The translations under genes were made by a program, and so were the position numbers. Positions 1 to 8,696 of a DNA stretch of 64,000 bases are shown piece by piece (the stretch's first letter is position 1; each line of letters begins with the position of its first letter). Source of the DNA: Actinomycetospora chibensis (lineage in GTDB: Bacteria > Actinomycetota > Actinomycetes > Mycobacteriales > Pseudonocardiaceae). Under the pieces are notes generated by a model. The model ran no database searches. It was not told the DNA's origin and saw only the letters and a program-made list of their open reading frames with translations. Where the stretch lies: positions 186,001 through 250,000 of the forward strand of contig NZ_JAQZAM010000010.1 of assembly GCF_028737215.1 (NCBI RefSeq). Direction: 5' to 3'.

Positions 1-1
1 C

Positions 2-259
2 CTGTCCGCCATGGACGTCGGCATCGCGGTCACCGAGGCCGCCGTCGACCGGCTGGCCGAGCTGGGCTTCCAGCCCGAGTTCGGGGCCCGGCCGCTGCGC
101 CGGACCATCCAGCGCCAGGTCGGCAACCGGCTCTCGGCGATGCTGCTCTCCGAGGAGCTGCACGGCGGGCAGACGGTCACGGTCGACGTGGCCGACGGCG
201 AGCTGACGTTCGCGGTGTCCGACGACCCGGTCGCCGCCACGCCGGTGACCGCCGGCTGA
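2..259 (+). CDS. Clp-family AAA+ ATPase (ClpC/ClpB type), C-terminal end
   Basis: This is the last 85 codons of a gene that begins before the window. The visible part is the small C-terminal subdomain of an HSP100 Clp ATPase. The family hallmark GARPLRR, which carries the sensor-2 arginine, is followed by an IQ helix and a short beta tail. Clp ATPases unfold proteins in the cytoplasm for ClpP degradation or for disaggregation. The ClpP-binding loop and N-domain lie outside the window, so ClpC, ClpB or a ClpC-like paralogue cannot be separated. Two hairpins follow the stop codon. Confidence 0.85.
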   Translation: MSAMDVGIAVTEAAVDRLAELGFQPEFGARPLRRTIQRQVGNRLSAMLLSEELHGGQTVTVDVADGELTFAVSDDPVAATPVTAG

Positions 260-270
260 GGCTCGTCCTG

Positions 271-383
271 CGCGAAGGGCACCTTCGGCCGCTCTCTGCG
301 GCTGGAGGTGCCCTTCGCGTCTCTCGGGGTGACCTGGCGAAGGGCACCTTCGGCCGCTCAAGGCGGCTGGAGGTGCCCTTCGC
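271..383 (+). terminator. Two tandem near-identical hairpins after the Clp gene
   Basis: Two copies of the same hairpin lie head to tail. Copy one pairs CGCGAAGGGCACCT (271-284) with AGGTGCCCTTCGCG (306-319), a perfect 14-bp stem. Copy two pairs GCGAAGGGCACCT (337-349) with AGGTGCCCTTCGC (371-383), 13 bp. The loops are also alike, both beginning TCGGCCGCTC. There is no T-run. The position right after a stop codon suggests a terminator, but the duplication suggests a repeat family. Confidence 0.65.
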
Positions 384-446
384 GCATCTCGGGGTACCTG
401 GCCGGGAGGCACCGTCCGAGCAGGTTCCGAGCAGGAGGAGAACCCC

Positions 447-782
447 GTGAGCGCGTCCGTGGGCGACCGCATCCGCATGCACTCCAACCACACCGACGTC
501 CCCGACAGGGTCGGCACCGTGGTCGCGGTGCTCGGGGAGGACGGTCCGCCCTACCGCGTCCGGTTCGACTCCGGCGAGGAGACGATCGTGAGCCCGGGCC
601 CCGACGCGACGATCGAGGCCGGGTCCTTCTCGGACAAGGCGGGCCTGGCCGCCGAGAAGGCGGAGGAGAAGGCCGGCGAGCTCGCCGAAAAGGCGGGCCA
701 GGCGGCGAGCGACGCCACCGGGACCGCGGCGCGGGCCGTGGCCGACGTCGCCGACCAGGTCGCCCAGCGCTTCCGGCGCTGA
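447..782 (+). CDS. DUF1918 domain protein
   Basis: A 111-residue soluble protein. Residues 4-60 match the DUF1918 fold, a small SH3-like beta barrel found widely in actinobacteria, with the pattern VGDRI, GTVV and RVRFDSGEE. Residues 65-111 form an Ala/Lys/Glu-rich helix with repeated AEKA/GELAEK units, an unusual extension since many DUF1918 proteins end near residue 65. The GTG start is fixed by AGGAGGAG at 433-440, seven bases upstream. Function is unknown. It stands alone between hairpins upstream and a dispersed repeat downstream. Confidence 0.8.
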   Translation: MSASVGDRIRMHSNHTDVPDRVGTVVAVLGEDGPPYRVRFDSGEETIVSPGPDATIEAGSFSDKAGLAAEKAEEKAGELAEKAGQAASDATGTAARAVADVADQVAQRFRR

Positions 783-830
783 GGCTCGCGGCCGGCCCAC
801 GGCGTGTCGCGCCGGCGAGGATGTGGCGAT

Positions 831-868
831 CCTGACGTTCAACGCCAGCGTGGACGCAGGGCTGGCAC
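831..868. repeat. Short interspersed repeat, family D copy 1
   Basis: The stretch CAGCGTGGACGCAGGGCTGGC plus AC (846-868) recurs exactly at 38609-38631, 23 of 23 bases, also between genes. It can fold through GCCAGC (845-850) and GCTGGC (861-866). The upstream half, TCCTGACG followed by GCCAGCGTGG, resembles the palindrome at 56756-56797 with about four mismatches over 24 bases. This copy lies in the convergent gap between the DUF1918 gene and the toastrack protein gene. Confidence 0.6.
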
Positions 869-888
869 GGCAGTGCCGGAGGAGCGGC

Positions 889-1656
889 TCAGCTCTCGAG
901 CGCGGACCGGTCGTCGCCGCCCTCGAGGGCCGGCGGCTTGCGGGACACCGACACCCCGCCCATCAGCGCGAGGCCCGTCACGCGTACGCGGGGGCCGTCG
1001 GCGCGTCGCGGCACGCCCGAGCCGTCCTCGAACCCGCCCATGAAGCCGAAGCCGTCCTCGATCACCGTGGTGTCGGGGTCGACGGTGACGTCGATGCCGC
1101 CCATGATCGCGACGGCCTGGATCGTCACCTCGACGCCGGCCGGGACGCCGCGCAGGTCGAGGCTGATGCCGCCCATGATCGCGATGGCGCCGATCGCGAG
1201 CCCGGCGTCGTCGAGGCGCGCGTCGCGGAAGGACAGCTCGGCACCGCCCCAGAACGCGAACACCCGGTGGGTGAGCCCCGGGGTCCACTCGCCACGCTTC
1301 TGCGTGCCCGAGAGCACGGCCACCGAGGCCGTCGACGAGGGCCGGTCGAGCCGCCCCAGCGGCCGCCGCACCGAGGCGTCGGTGCCCGGCGCGGCGTCGA
1401 CGGGCCCGAGGTCGGCGGTGATCGGCGCGAGGTCCCGCCGGAAGATCGCGGCGTAGGCGTCGCGCAGGCGCTCGTCGCCCTCGACCATCGTCAACCGCCC
1501 GTCGGCGACCGCGGTCCGCACGACCTCCGCGACCTGCTCCCGCTCGGCGTCGGACGCGCGGATCGGCGGCGGCTCCGCGGGGACGGCCGGAGGACGGGAC
1601 GGTGCGTTCGCGCCCTGCTCGTCGGGCGTCTGGTCGTCGGACGCCGGCTCGCTCAT
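889..1656 (-). CDS. DUF1707 and LiaF-like toastrack domain protein
   Basis: A 255-residue protein. Residues 1-35 are a Pro/Ala-rich linker. Residues 36-95 are a DUF1707 module (IRASDAERE, then DGRL and ERL), a helical domain common in actinobacteria. Residues 110-240 are the beta-solenoid toastrack domain seen in LiaF, recognisable by repeated IMGGI, IMGGI, FMGGF and LMGGV strands. LiaF-type proteins act in cell-envelope stress sensing together with two-component systems. The ATG overlaps the stop of the upstream histidine kinase gene (ATGA), so the two are translationally coupled and this protein probably modulates that kinase. Confidence 0.85.
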   Translation of the reverse strand: MSEPASDDQTPDEQGANAPSRPPAVPAEPPPIRASDAEREQVAEVVRTAVADGRLTMVEGDERLRDAYAAIFRRDLAPITADLGPVDAAPGTDASVRRPLGRLDRPSSTASVAVLSGTQKRGEWTPGLTHRVFAFWGGAELSFRDARLDDAGLAIGAIAIMGGISLDLRGVPAGVEVTIQAVAIMGGIDVTVDPDTTVIEDGFGFMGGFEDGSGVPRRADGPRVRVTGLALMGGVSVSRKPPALEGGDDRSALES

Positions 1657-3227
1657 GGCCGGGAGGATAGGCGGACGCCGGGGTCGACGGGAGCACCGTC
1701 GGGCGTCCCGCCCGCCGCGGGCAGGTCGACGACGAACCGCGTCTCGCCCGGGCGACTGGTGATCCGCAGGGTGCCGCCGTGCTCGCCCACCACCGCGGAC
1801 ACGATCGAGAGCCCGAGGCCCGTGCTGCCGGTGGTGCGCGCCCGCCCCGAGTCGCCGCGGGCGAAGCGCTCGGCGACTCGGGGCAGCAGGTCGGCGGGGA
1901 TGCCGGGGCCGTCGTCGGCGACCGAGAGCCGCACCACGGCGCGTCCGTCGTCGCCGGTCGCGGGGTGCAGGCCGACGGTGACGTGCGTGCCCGGCGGCGT
2001 GTGCGTGCGGGCGTTGGCGAGCAGGTTGGCGACGACCTGGTGCAGCCGCTCGGGGTCGCCGACGACCTCGGGCAGGACGGCGTCCTCGTCCTCGTCCCCT
2101 CCGCCGTCCTCCCCGCCCACCAGGTCCAACGCCCAGCGGTGCTCGCCGGCCGCGGCGTGGGCGTCGGTGACGGCGTCGACGACGACCCGGGCGAGGTCGA
2201 CGCGCTCGCGCGCCAGGGGCCGACCGGCGTCGAGGCGGGCGAGCAGCAGCAGGTCCTCGACCAGCGCGGTCATCCGCACGGTCTGCGACCCCATCCGCTC
2301 GAGCAGGCCCGCGACCTCGCCCGGCAGCTCGTCGGCGTGGCGCGCGGCGAGCTCGTTGTACCCGCGGATAGCGGCGAGCGGGGTGCGCAGCTCGTGGCTG
2401 GCGTCGGCGACGAAGCGCCGCAGCCGGGTCTCGCTCTCCTGCCGGGCGGCGAGGGCGGCGCCCACGTGGCCGAGCATCCGGTTGAGCGCCGCACCGACCT
2501 GGCCGACCTCGGAGCGCGGGTCGGCGTCGACGTCGGGCACCCGGTCGGCGAGCTCGACCTCCCCCGAGGACAGCGGCAGCTCCGAGACCCGGCGCGCGGT
2601 GGCCGAGACGCGGTGCAGCGGGCGCAGGGTCCACCGGGTGGCGACGGCCGCCGCCACGCCGGCGACCACGACGCCGATCCCGAAGATGACCGCCTCGCGG
2701 AGCACCAGCTCGCCGACGGTGTTCTCCAGCGCCTCGGTGGACAGGCCGACGACGGTGACGGTGCCGTCCTCGCCCGCGGCGGCGCCCAGCCGGAAGGTGC
2801 CGAGCCCCTCGAGATCGACGGTGCGCGGCGGCTGGCCCGGGGTCATCGCGATCGCGGGCGCCGCCTGGGCGGGGTCGACCGGACGGCTCGCGCCGCGGCG
2901 CCCGAGCACCGCCGCGCGGACGATCCGGCCGTCGTCGACGGTGACCTCGAGGGTGTTGGCGGGCCGGTCCGGACCGCCGATGAACCCGCCGCCCGCGTCC
3001 GGCGGTGGCGGTCGGGGGTCCGGGTCACCCGGCGGCGGGTCGCTGCGGAAGCGGGCGATCTCCGTGACCTGCGCGTCGAGCTGCCGGTAGAGGTAACCGC
3101 GCAGCGAGAGCGCCGCCCCGATCCCGACGACGAGGAAGACCACGGTCAGCAGCAGGACCGTCGTCACCACCAGCCGGCTCTGCAGCGACGGGACACGCCG
3201 GAGCACCCGCCGGACGGGCGCCCTCAC
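1653..3227 (-). CDS. Membrane sensor histidine kinase (TrcS/MtrB-like)
   Basis: A 524-residue EnvZ/OmpR-class kinase. TM1 is at about 19-42, followed by an extracytoplasmic sensor of about 135 residues with a Pro/Gly-rich stretch at 64-86. TM2 is at about 178-198 and HAMP at 200-255. The phospho-accepting His278 sits in SHELRTPLAAIRGY. The ATPase N-box is at 396-410, the G1 box DDGPGIP at 438-444 and the G2 box STGLGLSIV near 468-476, so all catalytic motifs are intact. An acidic insert (GGEDGGGDEDED, 371-382) is unusual. The GTG start overlaps the stop of the regulator gene (GTGA). Confidence 0.93.
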   Translation of the reverse strand: MRAPVRRVLRRVPSLQSRLVVTTVLLLTVVFLVVGIGAALSLRGYLYRQLDAQVTEIARFRSDPPPGDPDPRPPPPDAGGGFIGGPDRPANTLEVTVDDGRIVRAAVLGRRGASRPVDPAQAAPAIAMTPGQPPRTVDLEGLGTFRLGAAAGEDGTVTVVGLSTEALENTVGELVLREAVIFGIGVVVAGVAAAVATRWTLRPLHRVSATARRVSELPLSSGEVELADRVPDVDADPRSEVGQVGAALNRMLGHVGAALAARQESETRLRRFVADASHELRTPLAAIRGYNELAARHADELPGEVAGLLERMGSQTVRMTALVEDLLLLARLDAGRPLARERVDLARVVVDAVTDAHAAAGEHRWALDLVGGEDGGGDEDEDAVLPEVVGDPERLHQVVANLLANARTHTPPGTHVTVGLHPATGDDGRAVVRLSVADDGPGIPADLLPRVAERFARGDSGRARTTGSTGLGLSIVSAVVGEHGGTLRITSRPGETRFVVDLPAAGGTPDGAPVDPGVRLSSRP

Positions 3228-3958
3228 TCCGCGGCCGGCTTCAGCACGTACCCCGCGCCGCGCACGGTGTGGATCATCGGCGCGCGTCCGGCGTCGATCT
3301 TCTTGCGCAGGTAGGAGATGTAGAGCTCGACGATGTTCGACTGCCCGCCGAAGTCGTAGTTCCAGACGCGGTCGAGGATCTGGGCCTTCGAGAGCACGCG
3401 GCGCGGGTTGCGCATGAGGAAGCGCAGGAGCTCGAACTCGGTGGCGGTGAGCTCGACCGGCTCGCCGTGGCGAGCGACCTCGTGGCTGTCCTCGTCGAGG
3501 GTCAGGTCGCCGACGGCCAGGGTCGCGTCGCCGCGGACGGCGGTCGCGGCCGCCGCGCGCCGCAGCAGGCCGCGCAGGCGGGCGACGACCTCCTCGAGGC
3601 TGAACGGCTTGGTCACGTAGTCGTCGCCGCCGGCCGTGATGCCGGCGACCCGGTCCTCGACCGCGTCGCGGGCGGTCAGGAAGAGCACCGGCACGTCGGG
3701 GCTGTCGGCACGCAGGCGGCGGAGCACCTCGAACCCGTCGATGTCCGGGAGCATCACGTCGAGGACCACCACGTCGGGACGGAACTCCCGTCCCTGCCGC
3801 ACGGCGCCCAGCCCGTCGCCGGCGCTGCGGACGTCCCAGCCCTCGTAGCGCAGGGCCATCGACAGCAGCTCGGCCAGCGTCGGTTCGTCGTCGACGACGA
3901 GCGCCCGGACCGGCGTGCCGTCGGCTCGGCGCAGGTCGGCACGGGCGGCGGCGTTCAT
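3224..3958 (-). CDS. OmpR-family response regulator (TrcR-like)
   Basis: A 244-residue cytoplasmic DNA-binding regulator, first gene of a three-gene operon with the kinase and toastrack protein. The receiver has acidic pocket D23-D24, phospho-acceptor Asp67 in VVVLDVMLP and the conserved Lys117 in TKPF. The winged-helix effector occupies about 145-240 and ends with the typical VRGAGYVLK strand. The ATG at 3956-3958 gives a short N-terminal extension before the receiver. A later start is possible but no better ribosome site was seen. Sequence style fits the PrrA/TrcR group; the target genes are unknown. Confidence 0.94.
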   Translation of the reverse strand: MNAAARADLRRADGTPVRALVVDDEPTLAELLSMALRYEGWDVRSAGDGLGAVRQGREFRPDVVVLDVMLPDIDGFEVLRRLRADSPDVPVLFLTARDAVEDRVAGITAGGDDYVTKPFSLEEVVARLRGLLRRAAAATAVRGDATLAVGDLTLDEDSHEVARHGEPVELTATEFELLRFLMRNPRRVLSKAQILDRVWNYDFGGQSNIVELYISYLRKKIDAGRAPMIHTVRGAGYVLKPAAE

Positions 3959-4165
3959 GACACGCAGCCTGTCAGCCGGCCGTCGGCCTCCGCTGGGTGC
4001 TTCCTGTGCGCGAGCTGTGAGAGGTGGTCACACAGCGCGAAAGTCCGGTGACGGAACGTCCGAACCGCCCGGTGGTGGTCATCCGTTGGTGTGGGCAGGG
4101 GACAGGCCTGGTCCATCGGCGCTCCCCCGTTCCGTCCGGACGGCCGATCTGCAGGGGGACGCTGC

Positions 4166-5704
4166 ATGGGGGTGTCGCGCCGGACGCTGCTCGGCGGCGC
4201 GGTCGCGCTCACGGGTGCGGCGGTCGCGCTCCGCGCCCCCTGGGTCGCCGACGCCACCGCGCCGACGACCACCGCCTCCCCCTTCACGCTCGGGGTGGCG
4301 TCCGGCGACCCGACACCCGACGGGGTCGTGCTCTGGACGCGCCTCGCCCCCGACCCGCTCGCCCCCGACGGCCTCGGCGGCATGCCGTCCCGGCCGGTGC
4401 TCGTGGAGTGGGAGGTCGCGGCGGACGCGGGCTTCCGGGCGCCGCTCGCACGGGGCAGCGCGGTGGCGCGGGCCGAGGACGCCCACGCCGTGCACGTCGA
4501 GGTCGCCGGCCTGCGCCCCGCGGCCGAGCACTTCTACCGGTTCCGGGTCGGCACCGAGATCAGCCCGGTCGGGCGGGCGCGGACCGCTCCGGCACCCGGA
4601 GCGCGGGTCGACCGCTTCGCGTTCGCGATCGCGAGCTGCCAGAGCCGCCCCGACGGCTACTACAACGCCCACGCGGCGATCGCCCGCGACGACCTCGACC
4701 TCGTCGCCTGGCTGGGCGACTACATCTACGAGAGCGCCGCGGTGGGTGTTCCCGGACGCGCCCACCTCCCGGCCCGCGAGGCCGTCTCCCTCGCCGACTA
4801 CCGCCTGCGCCACGGGCAGTACCGCAGCGACCCCGACCTCCAGGCCGCACACGCCGCCGCCCCCTGGGCCGTGACGATCGACGACCACGACGTGGAGAAC
4901 AACTGGGCCGGCGACGTGTCGCAGGTCGACGACGAACCCGACAACGACCCCGCGGTGTTCCGGGCCCGGCGCGCCGACGCCTACCGGGCGTTCTGGGAGC
5001 ACATGCCGCTGCGCCGAGCCCAGCGCCCGCAGGGCCCGGAGATGCGGATGCACCGGCGGCTGACCTTCGGCGACCTCCTCGACCTGCACCTGCTCGACAC
5101 CCGCCGGTACCGCACCGACCAGGACCCGAAGCGCCCCCGCGACCGCGCCCGCACGATGCTCGGCGCCGAGCAGCGCGCGTGGCTGACGACGGCCCTCGCC
5201 GGCCCGACCGCGCGGTGGAACGCCCTCGGCCAGCAGGTCTTCTTCTCCCCGCGCGACCTCACCGCCGGCCCGGCGACCGGGCTGGACGAGGACTCCTGGG
5301 ACGACTGCGCCGCCGAGCGCGACGCCCTGCGCGACCACCTCGTCGCGGCCCGCACGCCCAACCCCGTGATCCTCACCGGCGACGTCCACGCCGCCCACGC
5401 CTGCGACGTGCGGGCGGACTTCACCGACCCGTCGTCGCGCGTGGTGGCCACCGAGCTCGTCACCACCTCGATCAGCTCCGGGGGGAACGGCAGCGCGCGC
5501 GGGGCGGGCGACGCCGCGCTGCTCGCCGAGAACCCCCACATCCGCTTCGTCGACCGCCGGCGGGGCTACGTGCGCAACGTCGTCACGCCCCGCGAGTGGC
5601 GGGCGGACTTCCAGGTGCTCGACACCGTGTCCACCCGCGGCGCTCCGGCCCGCACGGCGACGAGCGTCGTCATCCCCGACGGCGACCCCGGCGCCCGGGC
5701 CTGA
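4166..5704 (+). CDS. phoD: PhoD-type alkaline phosphatase, Tat-exported
   Basis: A 512-residue phosphodiesterase/phosphatase. The N-terminus has a twin-arginine signal (SRRTLLGG, residues 4-11) followed by a hydrophobic segment, so it is probably exported folded, as PhoD enzymes are. Metal-site motifs are present in order: WLGDYIYE, then TIDDHDVENNW, then ILTGDVHAAHACD near the C-terminus. The family uses Ca and Fe to release phosphate from phosphomono- and diesters. The ATG at 4166 is chosen over earlier in-frame codons because it follows GCAGGGGGA and places the RR motif close to the start. It is divergent from the two-component operon. Confidence 0.9.
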   Translation: MGVSRRTLLGGAVALTGAAVALRAPWVADATAPTTTASPFTLGVASGDPTPDGVVLWTRLAPDPLAPDGLGGMPSRPVLVEWEVAADAGFRAPLARGSAVARAEDAHAVHVEVAGLRPAAEHFYRFRVGTEISPVGRARTAPAPGARVDRFAFAIASCQSRPDGYYNAHAAIARDDLDLVAWLGDYIYESAAVGVPGRAHLPAREAVSLADYRLRHGQYRSDPDLQAAHAAAPWAVTIDDHDVENNWAGDVSQVDDEPDNDPAVFRARRADAYRAFWEHMPLRRAQRPQGPEMRMHRRLTFGDLLDLHLLDTRRYRTDQDPKRPRDRARTMLGAEQRAWLTTALAGPTARWNALGQQVFFSPRDLTAGPATGLDEDSWDDCAAERDALRDHLVAARTPNPVILTGDVHAAHACDVRADFTDPSSRVVATELVTTSISSGGNGSARGAGDAALLAENPHIRFVDRRRGYVRNVVTPREWRADFQVLDTVSTRGAPARTATSVVIPDGDPGARA

Positions 5705-5797
5705 TCGCCTGCCCGGCGGCTGGTGCACCTGTGGCCGCCGGTCCTCCGGTGCGGCACGGTGGCAGCGCGACCGCGCGCCACTCCGGGAGGCCGACCG

Positions 5798-6946
5798 ATG
5801 ATCTTCGCTCCGTCCGCGCTGTCGCCCGGGGAGGAGGCGCTGCGCGAGGAGGTGCGCAGCTTCCTCGCCGCGATCCTGCCCGCCGACTTCCGCCCGGGCC
5901 TGGGGCTCGGCGGCCGCCACGACCCCGAGTTCACGCGGGTGCTGGCCGAGCAGGGCTGGGTCGGCATGTCGATCCCGGTCGAGTACGGCGGCGCCGGCGC
6001 GAGCACCGTGCGGCGCTTCGTGGTGGTCGAGGAGCTGCTGGCGGCGGGCGCGCCGATCGCGGCGCACTGGATCGCCGAGCGCCAGACCGCGCCCGCCCTG
6101 CTGCGCTTCGGCACCGAGGAGCAGCGCCGCTGGTTCCTGCCCCGGATCGCGGCCGGCGAGTGCTGGTTCTCCCTCGGCATGAGCGAGCCCGACGCCGGCT
6201 CGGACCTCGCGTCGGTGCGCACGACGGCGACACGGGTCGACGGAGGCTGGCGGGTCACGGGCACCAAGGTCTGGACCACCAACGCGCACCTCAACCACTT
6301 CGCGGTGGTGCTCTGCCGCACCACCCCGGAGGCGGAGGCCGGCGACCGCCACGCGGGCCTCTCGCAGCTGATCGTCGACCTCGGCGCCGACGGCGTCCGC
6401 GTCTCGCCGATCCCGCTCATCGATGGCGAGGAACACGTCAACGAGGTGGTGCTCGACGGGGTGTTCGTCCCCGACGAGCGCGTCCTCGGCGAGGTCGGGA
6501 AGGGCTGGGCGCAGGTGACCGCCGAGCTCGCCCACGAGCGCTCCGGACCCGACCGCTACCTGTCGGTGCTCGGCGTGTACCGGGCGTTCCTCGAGGTCTG
6601 CCACGACTCCGCCGACGACGTCGACGACACGACGGCCGCCGCGATCGGGCGGATCGGCGCGCAGATGTGGACGATCCGCCAGCTCTCGCTCGCCGTCGCC
6701 CGGTCGCTGGAGCAGGGCGAGGCGCCTGCGGTGGAGGCCGCGCTGGTCAAGGACGTCGGCACCACCTTCGAGCAGCAGGTGGTCGAGACCCTGCGCGACG
6801 CCGCGGGCGGGGAGATCGATCCGGAGGGCCCGACGATGTTCGAGCGACTGCTGGCCGAATGCGTGCTCAACGCGCCGACGTGGACGCTGCGCGGCGGCAC
6901 CACCGAGGTGCTGCGCGGCATCGCGGCCAAGGCGCTGACGCGATGA
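5798..6946 (+). CDS. Acyl-CoA dehydrogenase, subunit 1 of a pair
   Basis: A 382-residue FAD-dependent acyl-CoA dehydrogenase with the three usual domains. The N-terminal helical part includes VEYGGAGAS. The middle beta domain holds MSEPDAGSDL and GTKVWTTNAH, the substrate/FAD-binding motifs. The C-terminal helices end in RGGTTEVLRGI, the motif that contacts FAD. GGGAGG at 5785-5790 fixes the ATG at 5798. The stop overlaps the start of the second dehydrogenase (ATGA). Known actinobacterial FadE pairs of this layout form heterotetramers that act on steroid side-chain or branched acyl-CoAs; the substrate here is unknown. Confidence 0.9.
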   Translation: MIFAPSALSPGEEALREEVRSFLAAILPADFRPGLGLGGRHDPEFTRVLAEQGWVGMSIPVEYGGAGASTVRRFVVVEELLAAGAPIAAHWIAERQTAPALLRFGTEEQRRWFLPRIAAGECWFSLGMSEPDAGSDLASVRTTATRVDGGWRVTGTKVWTTNAHLNHFAVVLCRTTPEAEAGDRHAGLSQLIVDLGADGVRVSPIPLIDGEEHVNEVVLDGVFVPDERVLGEVGKGWAQVTAELAHERSGPDRYLSVLGVYRAFLEVCHDSADDVDDTTAAAIGRIGAQMWTIRQLSLAVARSLEQGEAPAVEAALVKDVGTTFEQQVVETLRDAAGGEIDPEGPTMFERLLAECVLNAPTWTLRGGTTEVLRGIAAKALTR

Positions 6947-8007
6947 CGGTGCTCAGCGACGTCACCGCCGTGCGCGAGGCCGTCGCGGACGTGCTCGCCG
7001 ACCGGTGCACCCCCGCCGCGCTCGAGGACGCCGAGCGCGACGGCTGGGCCCCCGGGGTGTGGGACCCGCTGCACGCCGGCGGCTTCACCACCGTCGGGGT
7101 GCCCGAGGACGCGGGCGGCGCCGGCGGGTCGGTGGCGCAGGCGTGCGCGGTTCTCGAGGAGATCGGCGCGGCCGCCGCCCCCGTGCCGCTCGCCGAGACC
7201 GGCCTGCTCGCCGGCCGCCTGCTCGCGCACGCGGCCCTCGTGCTGCCCGACGGGCCGCTGACCACGGGCGTCGGCCCCGTCGCCCTGCGGCACGGGGCGC
7301 TCGTGGGGCGCCTGGAGCGGGTGGCGTGGGCGCGGCGGGCCCACCGGATCGTCCTGCTCGCCGACGACCCCGCCGGCGGCCTCGTCGTCGCCGTCGTCGA
7401 CCCGGCCGCGGCGTCGATCACCCCCGGCCGCAACCTCGCCGGCGAGCCCCGCGACGCCGTGGACCTCGACGGCGTCGTCCCCGAGACCCTCGCGCCGGCC
7501 CCGCCCGACGCCCGCGAGGCGCTCGCCCGACGCGGGGCGCTCGCCCGCGCGGCCCTGATCGCCGGCGCGGCACACCGCGTCCGCGACCTGACCGTCGCCT
7601 ACACCGGCGAGCGCGTGCAGTTCGGGCGCCCGGTGTCGCGGTTCCCGGCCGTCGCCGACCACCTCGTCCGCCTCGCCGAGCAGGCCGAGATGGCGGCGAT
7701 GGCCGCGCGCGCGGCCGCGATGGGCGCCGGCGAGCACGGGGAGCCCGCCGCGCTGGACGCAGCGGCCGCGGCTGCCGTGGCGTCGGAGGCCGCCGGGCTC
7801 GTCGCCGCCGCGGCCCACCAGGCGACCGGCGCCATGGGCGTGACCCGCGAGTTCGCCCTCGGCGTCCTCACCCGGCGGCTGTGGTCGTGGCGCGACGAGT
7901 GGGGTGGCGAGCGGGCGTGGGCCATCAGGCTGGGGCGCACTCTCGCGGCCGGGGGCTCGGACGCGCTGTGGCCGACGCTGTCGCGCGGGGTCGGGACGTC
8001 GCCCTGA
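6943..8007 (+). CDS. Acyl-CoA dehydrogenase, subunit 2 (short, divergent)
   Basis: A 354-residue acyl-CoA dehydrogenase-fold protein starting inside the stop codon of the first subunit gene. The N-terminal helical domain (VPEDAGGAGGS) and C-terminal domain (YTGERVQFGRPVSRF, then HQATGAMGVTRE) are clear. The middle beta domain is shortened, and MSEPDAGSDL-type motifs are missing. That is typical of the partner subunit in heterotetrameric actinobacterial dehydrogenases, where each subunit contributes part of the FAD site. It is Ala-rich and runs to 8007, with an NmrA-like gene following after about 50 bases. Confidence 0.87.
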   Translation: MTVLSDVTAVREAVADVLADRCTPAALEDAERDGWAPGVWDPLHAGGFTTVGVPEDAGGAGGSVAQACAVLEEIGAAAAPVPLAETGLLAGRLLAHAALVLPDGPLTTGVGPVALRHGALVGRLERVAWARRAHRIVLLADDPAGGLVVAVVDPAAASITPGRNLAGEPRDAVDLDGVVPETLAPAPPDAREALARRGALARAALIAGAAHRVRDLTVAYTGERVQFGRPVSRFPAVADHLVRLAEQAEMAAMAARAAAMGAGEHGEPAALDAAAAAAVASEAAGLVAAAAHQATGAMGVTREFALGVLTRRLWSWRDEWGGERAWAIRLGRTLAAGGSDALWPTLSRGVGTSP

Positions 8008-8060
8008 TCCGTGTGAGCGCGCCCACGCCCCGGGCCGCCGGGGCGCGGGTACCCGCCTCC

Positions 8061-8696
8061 ATGGACGTCACGGTGTTCGGCGCGACCGGCAAGATCGGCC
8101 ATCTCGTCGTGGAGCAGCTGCTCGAGGCCGGTCACCACGTCCGCGCGCTGGTGCGCTCCCCCGCGAAGCTCACGATCGAGGACGACCACCTCGAGGTGAT
8201 CGTCGCCGAGCTGGACGACGCCCCCGCGATCCGCAAGGCCGTCGACGGCGCGGACGCCGTGATCAGCGCACTCGGTCCGGCCATCGACCCGTTCCTGCGC
8301 AGCGGCCCGCTCACCGAGGCGACGCGGACGATCGTCGCCGCGATGCACGAGAGCGGCGTCCGGCGCCTCATCGCCCTCGCGACCGTCAGCGTCCCCGACC
8401 CCCGCGACCGCCCGGGACTGATCGACCGGCTCGTGCCCGTCGGGATCGGCCTGCTCATCCCCGGCGCGCTGCGCGAGATCCAGGGGATCAGCGAGGTCGT
8501 CACCACCTCCGAGCTGGACTGGACGCTCGCACGGATCACCGCGCCGATCGACATCCCGCCCAACGGCACCCTGCGCGCCGGGTTCCTCGGCGGCGACGTC
8601 GGGGCGCCGATGGCACGCACCGACGTCGCGGCGTTCCTCGTCGGTCAGCTCACCGACGACCGCTTCGTCGGGGCGTCACCGGCCATCAGCAACTAG
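8061..8696 (+). CDS. NAD(P)-binding NmrA/SDR-like protein
   Basis: A 211-residue Rossmann-fold protein. The dinucleotide-binding glycine motif GATGKIG is at residues 7-13, followed by RALVRSPAKL, a pattern typical of atypical short-chain dehydrogenases with NADPH preference. There is no Tyr-x3-Lys catalytic pair of classical SDRs. Members act as flavin/biliverdin-type reductases, NADPH sensors or epimerase-like proteins, so a precise role cannot be given. The last 21 bases overlap the 3' end of the convergent phosphatase gene. Confidence 0.8.
   Translation: MDVTVFGATGKIGHLVVEQLLEAGHHVRALVRSPAKLTIEDDHLEVIVAELDDAPAIRKAVDGADAVISALGPAIDPFLRSGPLTEATRTIVAAMHESGVRRLIALATVSVPDPRDRPGLIDRLVPVGIGLLIPGALREIQGISEVVTTSELDWTLARITAPIDIPPNGTLRAGFLGGDVGAPMARTDVAAFLVGQLTDDRFVGASPAISN

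Noticed and set aside
4079-6604. Very long open frame opposite the phosphatase and acyl-CoA dehydrogenase genes
   Set aside because: Long antisense frames are expected at this GC content. The translation is His/Arg/Gly-rich without domain pattern, while the plus-strand frames carry clear motifs.
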